Origin: Amyloporia xantha
Lineage: Eukaryota > Basidiomycota > Agaricomycetes > Polyporales > Adustoporiaceae
NCBI GenBank assembly: GCA_036971615.1
Contig: JAYKKR010000001.1
Span: forward strand, 2,418,001-2,482,000
Length of the DNA stretch: 64,000 nt
Direction: 5' to 3'
The notes beneath the pieces are model-generated. The model worked only from the letters and a program-made list of their open reading frames with translations, was not told where the DNA came from and made no database searches. A program made the position numbers and the translations under genes. Positions 34,748 through 47,048 of this stretch are shown in pieces. The stretch's first letter is position 1. Each line of letters starts with the position of its first letter.

Positions 34748-36610
34748 GGAGAAGCGCGCTAAAACTACGACAGTTGCCTGCTTACTATTCCACGTGACTC
34801 AGCATGGAACAGCTTGGGAAAACATATCTCACTGCCTGTCTTGCACCGGCCTGCTCTCTCCCTTTCAAGGCTGTGTTATTACACAGACAGCCCGAGCTCT
34901 TTCTCCCCACGGAAAGTCTCTCTCGCACTTAGCATCGGGATATCTCAACCGTTAGTCATCGTCCCGCAGCCGGCGGGCACGTATTTTGAGTTTGTAAACC
35001 GGACAAAATGCTTCTGCGAACCCCTCCAGGGACCGAGCGGCCAAGGCTTACCCCTGTGGTCCCCGCAGATTTGTCATGCATCGGTCATCTGCTTCTCATA
35101 ACTCTTCAGCAAGCTTTGATCGGCCGTCCCCTTCCAACACCGCGGATGGCGTAATATCGCATGATATTCTTCCTGATCCAACCCACCAACATCCCACTCT
35201 TGCGTTCCCCGGGCCCAGGCATGTATGTACACAGCGTTCGTAGCTTGATTCAACCCGGGCCGCTCGTGCATGGTTCGTGTGCGTCAGACTCTGTGCCAGC
35301 TGCCAGGAACCCAATTCATGGCCCTGCGAAGCGATGAAGGTTATCTGCCAGATATCTGCACCAGATGCGGCGCTGAATCCGGCCAATTCTGTTCAACTTC
35401 ATCATTCTGACGTTGACAGGATCAGAACCATCCCGCAGCTTGATATCAGTGGGCATTGTGTCCTGGCCGCCTGGGTCCGCAACCACAACCGTGTTCAATT
35501 ATATGACGGAAATGGCTGCGCAGTCTTCGACTTCGTGCCGTATTGTGGCCGTCCACCTCGTGCTTCACGAACACCAGCTGCTGGCCTTTTGTCCGTTCAT
35601 TTCAGTTATCGCGATTCCTATGGTCGACCGATGTGGAAGTCCCCCTCCCTTTTTGTAAACAGTTGTGTTCTCCATTGTCCAGAGCAGCAAATTTTCTCCG
35701 CGCATGTGGGTCGTGTGGTGGTGCATTTTGCTGATAGAGTTCGATGGACCTCAAGACAGCAGCAAAACCTGTCGCAAGACTCAAATCTCCGGCATCGCAG
35801 GCAGTGGCAGTCATGATGCAATCAGGGTCAGTATTGTTTTCCGCCACTGGTTTGCAGTAGGTCTTCCGTGCTATTATTGCCAGCCATTGAAGACTATTAA
35901 TAACATAGACTTTGTTGCCCATTAAACTGTATGGTGTTAGATCGGCCAAGCTGGAACTTTGGAAGACCTTCTGTGCGACCTATGACTCGTATGCACGAAG
36001 CTACTTGGTTAGGGCATGTTCTGCTTTGGTCCAGAATGTCCGCACCATGGGAAGATATCAGCGAGGCACACTCACATGTCCAACTTTGCAAGAAACGCAG
36101 CGTGTATTCTAGAGCGAACATACAGAACACGACAAAGGGCAAGAACGACTACATAGAACAGATGCTATAAGCTACACAACGGAATGTGCCGCGAGAAACT
36201 CACGACCGAGTATGATGCCAACAGCAATGAACCAACAAGATGCACTGAGGGAGTGATACAGCAAGAAATGCACGCAAGCCTATACAACACATCATACAAT
36301 GAAGCAACGATACAGAAACACAGAACACTGGCGTCCACTTGACTCATGCCGAGCTGACATTTGAGGCCACATCATTTTGCTGTCTTGACTGTCTTGTCAT
36401 GTATTCATCTGACTATGACTCACTTAGATTTGGACCGATGCAAACTAGCACCGATGACAGATATGGATGTGGAGAGACAGCCATATATATAATCCGGGAC
36501 GCGAGTCAGAGTCACTTCGCTCTGAGAAGCGAAGAGACAATGACTTAGTCATGCTAGGGTGTATCGGTACAAACTATTGAAACATAAGACCTGTTCAGAT
36601 GAATACAATG
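34748..36610. other. 1.86-kb stretch with coding-like but broken frames
   Basis: No gene can be closed here. On the minus strand several frames look protein-like but are interrupted: 35949-35602 (includes YSLMGNKVYVINSLQWL), 35498-35316 and 35271-35074 (AVYIHAWARGTQEWDVGGLD). Their order and spacing would allow a gene on the minus strand, but I could not join them with consistent splice sites. The first has a weak resemblance to a P450 N-terminal strand, which is not enough for a call. Decayed gene or an unrecognised intron-rich gene are both possible. Confidence 0.3.
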
Positions 36611-37774
36611 TTAAGCATCTAGGAAGAATGAATCAGGACAGTCATCAGTGAGAAAAGTTGTCTTCTTACGCGGAGCCCACCCCATGGCATAATATGCCTG
36701 TCTCGCCGCTTCTTCTTTCGCGAGCTGCTTGCTGGCACCAGTTCCTTCGCCCTTGGGGAATGCCATTCACTGATGCCAAGACGTCACAAGACAATTGAGA
36801 AATATGAAATCTCAGCACATACCGACACACTGCACGGCCCAGCGACCAGCATGCGCGGGACCTGTGAATTGTGCCGGATACTCCACAGCCAGCCTGCGTT
36901 GGTTCGCAGTCTGGTTGAAGAGCGGTAAGAATGCCGCCTGAGGCGTCGCAGGAGCAAGAGGGTTCAGCGGGAGAGGCGGCGGCGGATTCATAGGGGGAGG
37001 CGGAGGCATCATTGGGGGTGGCGTCGGCGAGCCCATAGGATCTGTCTTAATTCTCTTGGCAGCACCGAAGGCATCGTCAAAGTCCACATGAGCTGTACCC
37101 TCGTATTCGGGATCAATGAGCTGTCCTATCCAGTTCTGCACCGTGTCCATCCCGTTCTGAATAAAGACGGCGCCGACATAAGAGCAGAACAAGTGGCGTG
37201 CTTCCTGTTACTCGGTTAGACGTCGCTAGTCTAGATATGTGGCAACAGAATACCTTGGGGCTTGTGAGACTTTGGACGGCGTCTGCACTGCAGCGTAACT
37301 TCTCCCTGAATTTATACCCTTGGATCCAGCTTTCTATATTTGTTTCCGAGAGTAGGTCCTTCTCTCTGCGACTGATAGTCATCGCGACAGATCAGTCCGT
37401 CAAGACAGACTGGAACAGACATGACGCACCATCAAATCCTCCGCTTTCAGAATCGGCTTCCTCTTACTGAAGAGGGCAAACGTAACTGCAGTCTCCAGCA
37501 CCTTCTCACCGATAACAGACAAGCGTTCATTGTCGCTGTATTCCGACTCCTCGCTCGTTGGTGCTCCTGCGAAGCGAAGAGACTTGTGGGTGAAGACCTC
37601 GAGAATGATGTCGCCGCGCAGCTTAGGGGCAGGGGTGAGAGCATCCATAGTGTTAGATGAAGGGCGTGGGCGCTTCAAGTTGGGGCTTTGGGAAGCTTTT
37701 GGGGTAGTAGAACCTGCTGAGCCAGCTGAGGAGGGCCACGTGCCATCTAGGAAAGTAGACGGGATTGAGTTCAA
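36611..37774 (-). CDS. RNase III-like domain plus dsRNA-binding domain protein (one-base frame break)
   Basis: Exons 37774-37430, 37361-37254, 37204-36823, 36769-36670 and 36618-36611 give 943 nt, one more than a multiple of three (~313 aa when read through). The RNase III-like part reads LRGDIILEVFTHKSLRF, then a degenerate signature DNERLSVIGEKVLETAV, and HLFCSYVGAVFIQNGMD. The usual catalytic Glu/Asp pattern (ERLEFLGD) is altered, so cleavage activity is doubtful. A Pro-rich linker (MMPPPPPMNPPPPLPLNPL) and a dsRBD follow (NQRRLAVEYPAQFTG; VNGIPKGEGTG; KQLAKEEAARQAYYAMGW). The frame breaks at the C4 run (36755-36758) in the IPKG codons. The acceptor of exon 2 and the final splice are uncertain. 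Confidence 0.72.
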
Positions 37775-38436
37775 CTATAGGGGCCTGCAGGCTGCGCAGT
37801 ACAAATATCAGAAAGCGATCGAGACGCACCTGCAGATGGTGTCGACCACTGAAGAGACTCGCCGGACTGCATGCTGAAGCCCTTGACTTGTGCCTTCACC
37901 ATCAAAGGTTTAGAGGTCGTGTCAACGATGTGGGTCCGCCTGCGCTACTTCGCAGAAAACCTCAGACCTGTTTATGTAAAGTTTGCGGTTGTTCTTGAGC
38001 GTTCCTCGTGTGGCCACCGTGCACGCGCGTTCCGATTGAGTCTGTTGTCAAAGACCACGTCAGCCACCGTCAACCCCGTGGCACTGGGTGGCACTCGCTG
38101 CGGACCCTGCGCTATTTGATCACACAAGAGTCAGACCGTCGGTCGCGTCGAGTGCAGAGTCATAAAGCAATACACGTGTAGCCGAGTCAGTGGGGATACA
38201 AAGTATCGTATGTCAATTACATCAACATCTACAGTACGTCTACGACATAAGTGCTCAATCGCTTGTGTTCATTATCGACCCTGTATTGGCTCGAGCACGC
38301 CTTTGCTTCCCTAGTATACTACGGAGGACAGTTACGGTCGTGGCTTTGGTTGGATCTCCTTCCAGCCGCCTGATCGCCTTCTTGACCCTAAGCCACCGTC
38401 AGCCAACAACATCATGCATCATTCGAGATCAATGCC
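37775..38436. other. Intergenic, RNase III-like promoter and remodeler 3' flank
   Basis: About 660 bases between two minus-strand genes. No recognisable gene or repeat. Confidence 0.4.
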
Positions 38437-41400
38437 CTACTTCTTCGGGCCTTCCGCCACGAGTGGACAGTCTTTCACGAGATGGAGAGGACTTCGACCA
38501 CAGACGGGACATCCTACCGGGTCATCATCTCTGGGTTTCTTCTTCTTCGGTAACGGATCCACTCCCGGACGAGGCGATAGTGAACGCTTCGAGGGACCTG
38601 CTACTGCATTCATGCTCGCGCTAGAAGAACCTTGTGCTGTCGGCCGTGTCTTTGAAGTCTCGAGATGACTTATGGAAGAGCCACTTGCTACAGCGTTGCC
38701 CCAGTCCATTGGCACCTTCCCGAGATTTGACACACTTGCCTGCGTGATGACTGGCTGTTTGGCCTTCTCAAGGATAGCATTGGAGAATCGCGAGGACCCA
38801 GACGTTTTCGAGACGTCTTTCTTGTGCTTCTTACGTGGAGGAGCACTGGAATCCTTCGTCGGGTGCTCTACCAGATGAAGGGGTTGACCATAAATTAAAT
38901 GAATCATTCCTCGCTTGTGCAGTACTTCGTCAATGGCTTGAATAGCGGCGCGCTGATGCAATAAAGAGACAGTCAGCATAGCCGATTGTTGGATTTAGGT
39001 AAGACATACGCGTTCTTCTAGTGACTCGTCTCCGGCGTGCAGGAGAAGCATCAATCGATATTCAGCAAGATTTTCAGGGCTGTTAGTCATATTACAAGGC
39101 CGATCACCATGCTGAGTCCCACACAGTCCACATGTATTCTCTGTCGTGTTGATAATCGGAGAGAGTGGTTTGGAAGTCTTGCCATTCGCTTTAGTCGCCG
39201 GCGAGCGAGAGCGGATAGGTGACCTGAATGTTGTGGGAGAAGAGGACATTATGGGTGTACGCATACGAGGGAGCTGGAGAGCAATGGACGGCAGAGAAGA
39301 GTAGGGAATATCGGATCCAACAAGATCATCTGTCGCCATTGATTGTGTCCTTCCAGAAGTTCCAGTGTCGGATTCCGTACCAGATACAGCATAGACATCT
39401 GAATCGTCTGAAGTATGTGCCTTCGATTTCGCCTTGCCCTTACCCTTACGTCTAGAATCCTTCTTCTGATCGTCAGGGCCGTCATCAAAGTCCAACTTTT
39501 GCTTTGAGTAGTGAGGTTAGGTAAGATTGACGTGTTGAGATACGACTAAAGCGTACCTGAGGAAAGACCGCAGCAGCTCGGCGTCGAGCACCTCGACCTG
39601 TAGCTTCCTGTGTCTGTACCTTCGTGCGCTCTGCTGCTATACGCTCCAAAGTTTGCGCCCAAGAATCAACCTGATCGAGGCCCTCTTGCGCCTCATCCGG
39701 GATTTCTTCCAGGGCATCTTTGTCTGCGGACCACACCTTGGCGAAAGAGAATGTACCGGCTGTACCGGCATCGGGTTCAGCCGCATCACCTTCTTTCTCT
39801 GTCCTTTCTATCAGCTTGTCTATGTCATGTTCGGAATCTGAACCGTCGAGTGAGTGGTCGGTACCTCAAAAAATTTACAAATAGCCTACAATGAATCTGA
39901 CGCTCTTCTGCGTCTTGACCTTCCTCGAAGAGAGCTTGCGCTCCAAACATCAAGATAGACTGTACATCCTCTTTGGACCCGTCCACGTCGTCCATTTTCT
40001 GAACTATGAGATGGTCTAACACTAACTTCTTCTTGCCCGTCTGCATAATCTTGTCTACATCGACAATCAGTTGTTTGGTCAGATATCAGTCCCAGTGAAC
40101 GTACCCTCCGCAGAGCCCTTTACCATCAGCTTGAAAACAAGACATGTCTTCTTTTGTCCATATCGATGAGCACGAGCGATGGCCTACAAGCACGATTAGA
40201 TTTCTGCAATACGTCATGAAAGTGGTTCATACTTGGAGGTCCTGAAAGAAGACGTTTAGAGCGGTCCTGCCACCTTATTGAAATATAGACTCACCTGGTG
40301 AGGATTGAAGTCTGGATCAAAAATAATCACTGTGTCCGCTGTCCAAAGGTTGATACCAACGCCACCCGCTCTTGTGGTCAGGAGATATATAAAGACATCA
40401 GAACCTGGCCTGTTGAACTCATCCATGCCTTTTTGTCGGTCGGCCTGCTTAGTGCTGCCATCCTATAATGCGCTGATATCAGGAGATGGTACACGGATCT
40501 CTTGGAAGTAAGACATACCAGACGCAGATATTTGATCCCTTCACCAATTAGGAAGTCCTCAATGATGTCCAGAGCAATTGCGAACTGACTCTTAGATGAG
40601 AACATCTGAACAGGCATGAAGATGCAAGCACGAACCTGACTGAACAATAAGACCCGATGACCCCGCTCACGAAGTTTTGGCAACATCATCTTGAGGAGAC
40701 CAAACTTCGAACTGGCGTCGATGAGCTTCGCGTGTGTCTCCTCGAGAGACAGATCTTTAGGTTCTATCTCCCTAGATACCAAGTAGGGATGTTGTAGGCA
40801 CCTACGGACATGTTGACATTGAGTCAATCCAAAGAGTAAATAGCTTACTTGCGAAGTTGCATCAGTATGTTGTTCATGTTGGCTTTGCTCACTGCAGCGC
40901 TGACACTTGTACCGACCGAACTTTGCACGAGGTTACGCAGGACACTGAGACTCTCGCCTGTAAAAATTTAGATTCAGCTGGACATGACATACCAGGAGAA
41001 CTCACTGAGAATCGACCTGTACACTTCTCTTTGTAGAGGTGCCATACTAACCGGCACAATCACCTCATTCTGGTCAAATCTCAGTGAACCGTAAAGCGAT
41101 TGGTTTAGTCTGAGAACAAACCTTGGGTGGCAAATCCAGAACTTCAGATTTGATGCGTCGCAGGAAGTAGGGTTTCAGTCTACCATGTAACTCCTTGATG
41201 CTTTCTTCAGACAGCTCTTCGTATTCCTTCGACAGTGCGTTCAGGTCTGCCCATTCACCGGGGTCGAGGAAATTCATAAGCGTAAACAACTCCCGGATGT
41301 TATTGTTCAAGGGTGTCTAGCTAAACATAAGCGCGGAGCAAAGACACATTTTATGAGCACGCACTCCCGTCATGATCACACGGTGGCCGGTGTTGAGCTC

Positions 41401-44400
41401 TTTCAATTTCTTGAAAATCAAGCTGTCTTCGCTTTTCACTGAGACTCGATCAGTACTTTGGGATGAGATGTCTCAAATAGGTTGAAACTCACGCCGTTGT
41501 CCCTCATCCACTACCAAGATCTCCCACCTAGGAGTATTCTTGAAGACCGGCGTGAATTCCTTAGTGTTGGTAATCATTTCGTACGTGGTCACCAAGACAT
41601 GGTACTTCGCACCAGTCGTTTTCTTGGCTTGGTACTGGTGAAATAACTCGTAACGTTTGATGATTTCCCGAGCCTTAGCCTCTCCGTAAAATGGGACAAC
41701 TCTCAGTCCCGGAGCCCACCGTTCAAATTCTCGCACCCAGTTCGAAATGGTCGAATTCGGCACTATGACTAAAGCAGGGTACGCATGGTGGTTTGTTATC
41801 ATGTTGCCGATGAAAGTTGCAATCTGGACCGTTTTTCCCTGCCAAATATGGCTCGGATCAAATGACATTGAACAAGTGACAGGGGACAGACTTACCAAGC
41901 CCATCTCGTCCGCAAGTATACAATGTTGATGATTCCACCAGTTGTCACATAACCAGTTGACACCATCCACTTGAAATGGCATGAGTTTGAGCTGAGAGTT
42001 CTGACCCAGTTGAGGTTGTTTGTCCACCGCGAATGTATGTTTCTTCCTCCACGCATGTTGAGGTCGGTCGTCAAACACCTTCAATTCTTTGGGAGACCGT
42101 AAAGGAACATTGATTTGACGTGTGGACACAAAGCGCTTGAAGGCTCTGACGAATGCATCGTGCCCTGGTTCACCCTCACGAGGTGGAGAGTCCCAGGACG
42201 CTGACAGGCGGAAGGTATTAAGATCGACTAAGACGGAGATACACATAATTCTCACCATCTTCATAGCCCAGGTCATCCCATTTGACGAATATCCATATCA
42301 CGCGATCAACATGTTCTTCTGACAAGTCAGACCCAATTCTGCCTTCAAATTCATCGACTGTCTCGGTCAAATCATCGCTTGGCTGCTCTCCTGCCTCGTA
42401 CACAGTGAGAAGTTCCTTCTTAACCGCGACCTGCTGTGGATCATCACTCTCGCCCTCATCCTCACTGTTCACCCTTCTCGCAGCGGTTTTGCCACGACCG
42501 TTCCCTCGTGGCTTTTTACGAGTATTAAGACGGTTCTCTGGATGCCAAAGAAGCACATCCAATATGCGGTCGACCGTCTTCCACGCTGGCGGTATCTTGC
42601 GCTGTGCATCCGGGATTGGAGACAATGCCGAAAGCTCGTTCGTGTTGGCCTGTGCAGCTGCGTTGTTGGAGTCCTCTCCAGCTCTACCAAGCTCGAAGGC
42701 ACCAGAATCATTCATATCAGAATCCTCGGACCTCCCTTCAGACACGGCTTCCTGAAGCAGCGGAATCTTGCTCCCAGACACGAGGAAGTTTTTCAATTTG
42801 GCTGCGTGCGTTGCCAATAACCAACCATGGGGGACCCATGATGTCCTCCGGTAGCTTCTGTCGGCCCACTTGACCAAGTACTCCCGCGGCAGCATGCTCT
42901 TGTGGTTGACTGGCTCGCCGGCCGGTCGCGTCGGCTCAACAGCAGTTTCGGGATAGGGCCGCCATGCGAGAATATGTTCGACTGGGTACATGTACGACAC
43001 GCAGTCGGCGCACTGCCAATGGGTGGATGTCTGGTAGTACTCGGCGAGTTCAACAGCTGAAACGTCATTAGGAGAGCTCTCGTCGTCTGGAGGAATTGGC
43101 AGATGGGCGTAGTGGGCGAGGCGTTTACAAGTGATGCAACGGAAAACGAGCTCGCTGGTGACATTTTCCTCCGGATCTTTCCCAAGGACCGAAGTAGAAG
43201 CACCATCCACTAGATTGGCTACTTCTGTGTCGACACCATGAGCATCTCCGGCCAGTGGGGGGACGTTCTCCATGCTCTTGACACCCAGAGACGAATCTGG
43301 CTTGATGGCTACTTCCTTGCAGGCCATGCAGATCCCGCCTTTCATGCAAGAACCGCAGATAAACTCTGTCGTTTGATACGGGTTGAGATCGGCACGCTTC
43401 CTGGGTTCTGGTATTCTCTGCTCGGTGGAATTTTCGCCATTAGAGGCGTCATCCTTGGCGTTAGTAAGTTGCCATTCCGCTTTGTCCCTCTCTAGCGCGG
43501 CTTTCAAAATCTCATCCCGCTGAGTCCTAGCCAGACACCCCCAATGAGCAGCGACAGGGCATTTCAAGCTAACCCAACAACACTATCAGGACAACTCGAA
43601 AATCTAATGCGATCACTTACCATCTAACCCAGCCTCCGAGGGCAGTGAGACGCTGCTCGTCATTTTCATCCTCCTCATCAGAGTTCTTATTCTTCTTGCG
43701 CTTGCCTTTCTTCGGCTTGGCAGCATCCAACAGAAGCTCATGAGTTGGCTTTCTATGGCACTTCTCACATGTCCTCCTGTGCGCCCTCAGCGCTGCCGTT
43801 TCCTCATCCTCCTCGTCATCTAACTCCATGTCTGCGATTACCCTGAACCGCCCATACGCGGGTCGTGAGGCCTTTCCCCGAACGACCTTTTTCTTCTTTG
43901 CCACCTTTGACTTCTTGGGTGCCTCGTCAGAATATTCATCATCGAACTCTTCGTAATCGATTTCTTGACCATTGTCAGCATAATCGTCGTCGTCAAGACC
44001 GATGCGTGTCTTCTTCTGGGCCCGTGTTGACCTTCGTATGGGCGCGGCAACCTGTTCCACCTCGCTATTGCTATCATCGAACTCCGAAGTCGCAGGTGCA
44101 AAATACGATGTGATAGTGCGCGTTTTCTTTGGACTGTAGGGAAGCTTCTTTTTGGCACCTGCTGCGGCGGCACGAGCACTCTTCCGTACGGGAGGACTTA
44201 CAGAGCCCTCCGAGTCGAACTCGTCAGAGTCTATGCTCATAGCGAGCTCGTCAGAATTCGACCGCGCTCTCTTCGGGTACGTCTTCTTGATAGGCTTCCT
44301 GTTGATATGAAGGGCTAGTCGTACGCGAGAATTAGGGTGGACATAATGTGCAGAAGGGTCGAATGGAGGAAGGTTCTCCTCTTCCTTTCTTCGCTCTGTG

Positions 44401-45338
44401 CATGCCGTTGAGTGAACACAAACCAAAGATCGCATGAGTTCCCTAGCGGAGCTCACCATATTCTTCCACAAGTTCTGGATGGTCCGTTTTGACTTCGGCT
44501 GCAGGAAACTAAAAGAAGGATCAGACGTCATGTCTCATGCAGGCGCAGGTAACATATATATTATAGGTATTGAATCGGGATCTGTGTGCTGCAAGAAGTG
44601 TCCCTGCAATGCAGACTCAAACCCTCTCCCGCGCCGAGCTGCAAAGACCACACTTGATAGCAATCATTGACCAATCTCAAATGGAGAAGGACCTTTCAGC
44701 CCGTCGCGGGAGCGATTTGTGATCGAGAGAGATTTCACATATTCAAATGTATTTTAACAGAACAATGCCGTCAAGTGTGCATACGGAGTGGATAGAGAAA
44801 GGTAGCGTTGTACTCCCTCCTAGAGCTAGATTATCGGACACTCATCTCTGGTGTTTGGGCAAGATATTCCGCAACCTTTTCCCGTACCACGCGCCCAATC
44901 ATAAAGAAAATATCTTTCTAGAATTTCTCGACATACCTTGTAAGCGATCCCGACCGTAGACATGGCAAAATAGAAGAGCTGCTTTCCATCATCGTATTCC
45001 CCAATTACTGATTCAAATTCTCGGTCAAAAAATTCGTCTTCCGAGGCCATGGGACGTGAACCGAAATCAGAGGAGTAGAGCGCCTTCTGCTCCTCTGAAA
45101 GAAGTGGGATACTGATGTAGAATAGCTGTTCAGAAGAACTGGATGGAACGGGCGGCCCTTGAGGTGCCTCCGAGTATGCAGCGTCGTCGGGTATTGCAGG
45201 CGATGCGGTTTGACGCGGTGAATCAGAGGGAGGAGGGATAGGTCGCAAGTCAGAAGAGTCCGGTAGATTAGTAGACAGCGAGGCCATATTTTCGCTGGGA
45301 GGTAGTAACTGGAAAGAATCTGAGGGTAGCTCCGACAT
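38437..45338 (-). CDS. Mit1-like CHD/Mi-2 chromatin remodeler
   Basis: Nineteen exons span 45338-38437; with the hand-placed boundaries they sum to 5598 nt (1865 aa). The first exon (45338-44937) is joined by an unusually long 428-nt intron to a 52-nt exon (44508-44457), giving [35 protein letters not shown]. An acidic/basic region, PHD-like zinc modules ([54 protein letters not shown]) and a chromodomain ([19 protein letters not shown]) follow. The SNF2 engine shows [46 protein letters not shown] and [11 protein letters not shown]-terminal Cys clusters ([28 protein letters not shown]) resemble zinc fingers. Mit1 works with heterochromatic silencing complexes in fission yeast; that role here is inferred. 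Confidence 0.88.
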
Positions 45339-45744
45339 CGCAGTTTTAAGGATGAGATGGAAGGGGGTTGTTCGCGCTTTTATACGCGTTAAACGCGTCG
45401 ACGACGCGCTGGAAGGACGGAGACTCGCAATGTACTGGCGGCGGTCGCGGGCAGAGTGTCCTTTCCTTCCCGCCACACCCTTTCTCACGAGTTGCATAAG
45501 CGCTCAGAGTGATGACATTTTGTGATTTGACCGGTTGACCGCTCAAGCTACATATTACAAAACTGTATTACATAGTCAAGCAATAGACACTACACCGCTC
45601 AAGCTGTGAGCAATGAGAAACGTTCATGCATCTGGCACATAGAGACGTGAAGAGCATCAACTGTGGGACTGCATTATTGTTATTGCAAGTCAAATCGCCC
45701 AAGGACATGAAGATTATCTAGCGACTTTCCAACGACGCGCACTC
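45339..45744. other. Intergenic, remodeler promoter and LDAH-like 3' flank
   Basis: About 400 bases between two minus-strand genes. A frame continuing upstream of the 45338 ATG (to 45546) is in phase but lacks conserved features, so the internal ATG was used. ACGCGT motifs occur near 45385-45395. Confidence 0.4.
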
Positions 45745-46927
45745 TCAAAACTCTCCACCCTGCAACCATTCGAAACACTGCTGAGCGAGCTGATCACCAT
45801 GGTCTATAAACACCGATAAGTATAGCAACAATCTAGAACACTCAACGCTTACTGATGCAGAATGCATGTGGCACATCGTGTTGACCATGGATGACTTTCA
45901 GAGACCCTGGATCAGCGTCGAATGCTTTCGTAATGACCTCCTTCTGCTCTCCCACCCAGTCATCTGTTTCTGCAAAATAGAGGTGCACTCGGTGCCGATA
46001 CTGCTGAAGTAGATCGATATCTAATTCTCGGATGTTGGTCATCTCGTCATGAACCAAGGTGAGAGATGCATAGATAGCTTCAGGAGAGTTTAACAAACAA
46101 CGCAACACGTCCACTTGAGCTTCCGGCCAGTCCGGAAATAGCGTGTATAGCAAACGCAGAGGTAGAGCTCGGGTGAAGACGGAGGCATAAGATATTAACC
46201 GTGGCAGTGGCGAGCGAAACAGCCACTGAATGCATTGTGCAATTCAGAAATCGATTATAGTTGACAAAGTATCAGTCCGACTCACAGATAACGATCGGCC
46301 GTTAGGAGTGCTTGAGATGTGGGTGATGGTTGGAAAGAGGAGAAATACGGATGAGACAATATCAGGTCTAGCTTTCAGAACCTGTGAACTATCAGCAACG
46401 CAGAGAAGATTTGGTAGTAGAGCCCGAGCTTGACCTGCAAGGTTATCCACGAGCCCATACTGTGTCCCACCACGACCACTTTAGATTTTTCAAACGAAGA
46501 TCTGATAGCGTCAACCGCTTCTATGGCACTCTGAACTTGGGCCGTCAAGCCAATGTCTGACGCATCCTTGTATGCATTGCCCTGAGAAGCCGTCGGGGAG
46601 TGACCGAGGTGCGCTTGAGCAAGTACGGCTAGTTTCCCTTCACTTCGCTCGTGTAAGGCAGTCAAGAATGGCGTGTAAAACTCAACGAGCCCTGGATTGC
46701 CTAGCTGATGGGGTGAAATATAAGCGCGAACAAGATCGCCAAGTGAATGCTCAATCACCTGGTATGAACAGCACGACTACAGGAGGTTCTGTGACGATCG
46801 CTGGCCACCAGAGAGCGTGTGCGGACAGGCCGAGGCTATTGTGCGGAAAGATGGCGTTAACGCATGGCTGGCTGTGGACAGGATTCAATTGCTGGACAGG
46901 CCGCAGAAACGACGGAAATGTGGACAT
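45745..46927 (-). CDS. Lipid-droplet-associated serine hydrolase (LDAH-like)
   Basis: Five exons (46927-46759, 46700-46435, 46381-46286, 46225-45853, 45803-45745) sum to 963 nt (320 aa). This is an alpha/beta hydrolase: the oxyanion-type loop VVVLFIPGNPGLVEFY spans the first splice, the nucleophile elbow is VVVGHSMGSW, and late acidic and His residues occur in YFAETDDWVGEQ and NHGDQLAQ. LDAH enzymes act on sterol esters or other lipids at lipid droplets. The ATG at 46927 begins a 56-codon first exon; only 121 bp separate it from the SEC8 ATG on the other strand. Confidence 0.87.
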
Positions 46928-47048
46928 TGCAACGGGTGGTCAAGCGCCCATGATGAGTCCCGCTCTAAGCTCGTTATGGCAACTGTAATTGTGAACAGAC
47001 TGGCTGCACAGCGTTGGGATTGCAAGCCAGCCTACCTGCAGCCAAGTG
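46928..47048. promoter_or_regulatory. Very short divergent promoter of LDAH-like gene and SEC8
   Basis: Only 121 bp lie between the two start codons on opposite strands. Both promoters and 5' UTRs must fit here or extend into the neighbouring coding sequence. No TATA box was seen. Confidence 0.6.

Noticed and set aside
35277..35816. 179-codon plus-strand frame
   Set aside because: No recognisable domain, composition like a chance frame, and better coding-like character on the opposite strand.
38190..38668. Plus-strand frames over the remodeler's 3' end
   Set aside because: They are antisense shadows of the zinc-finger-containing C-terminus.
44826..45497. A separate small gene (frame ending at 44826)
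   Set aside because: Its conserved end splices in phase to 44508 and continues into the remodeler; the tail after AYK is intron.
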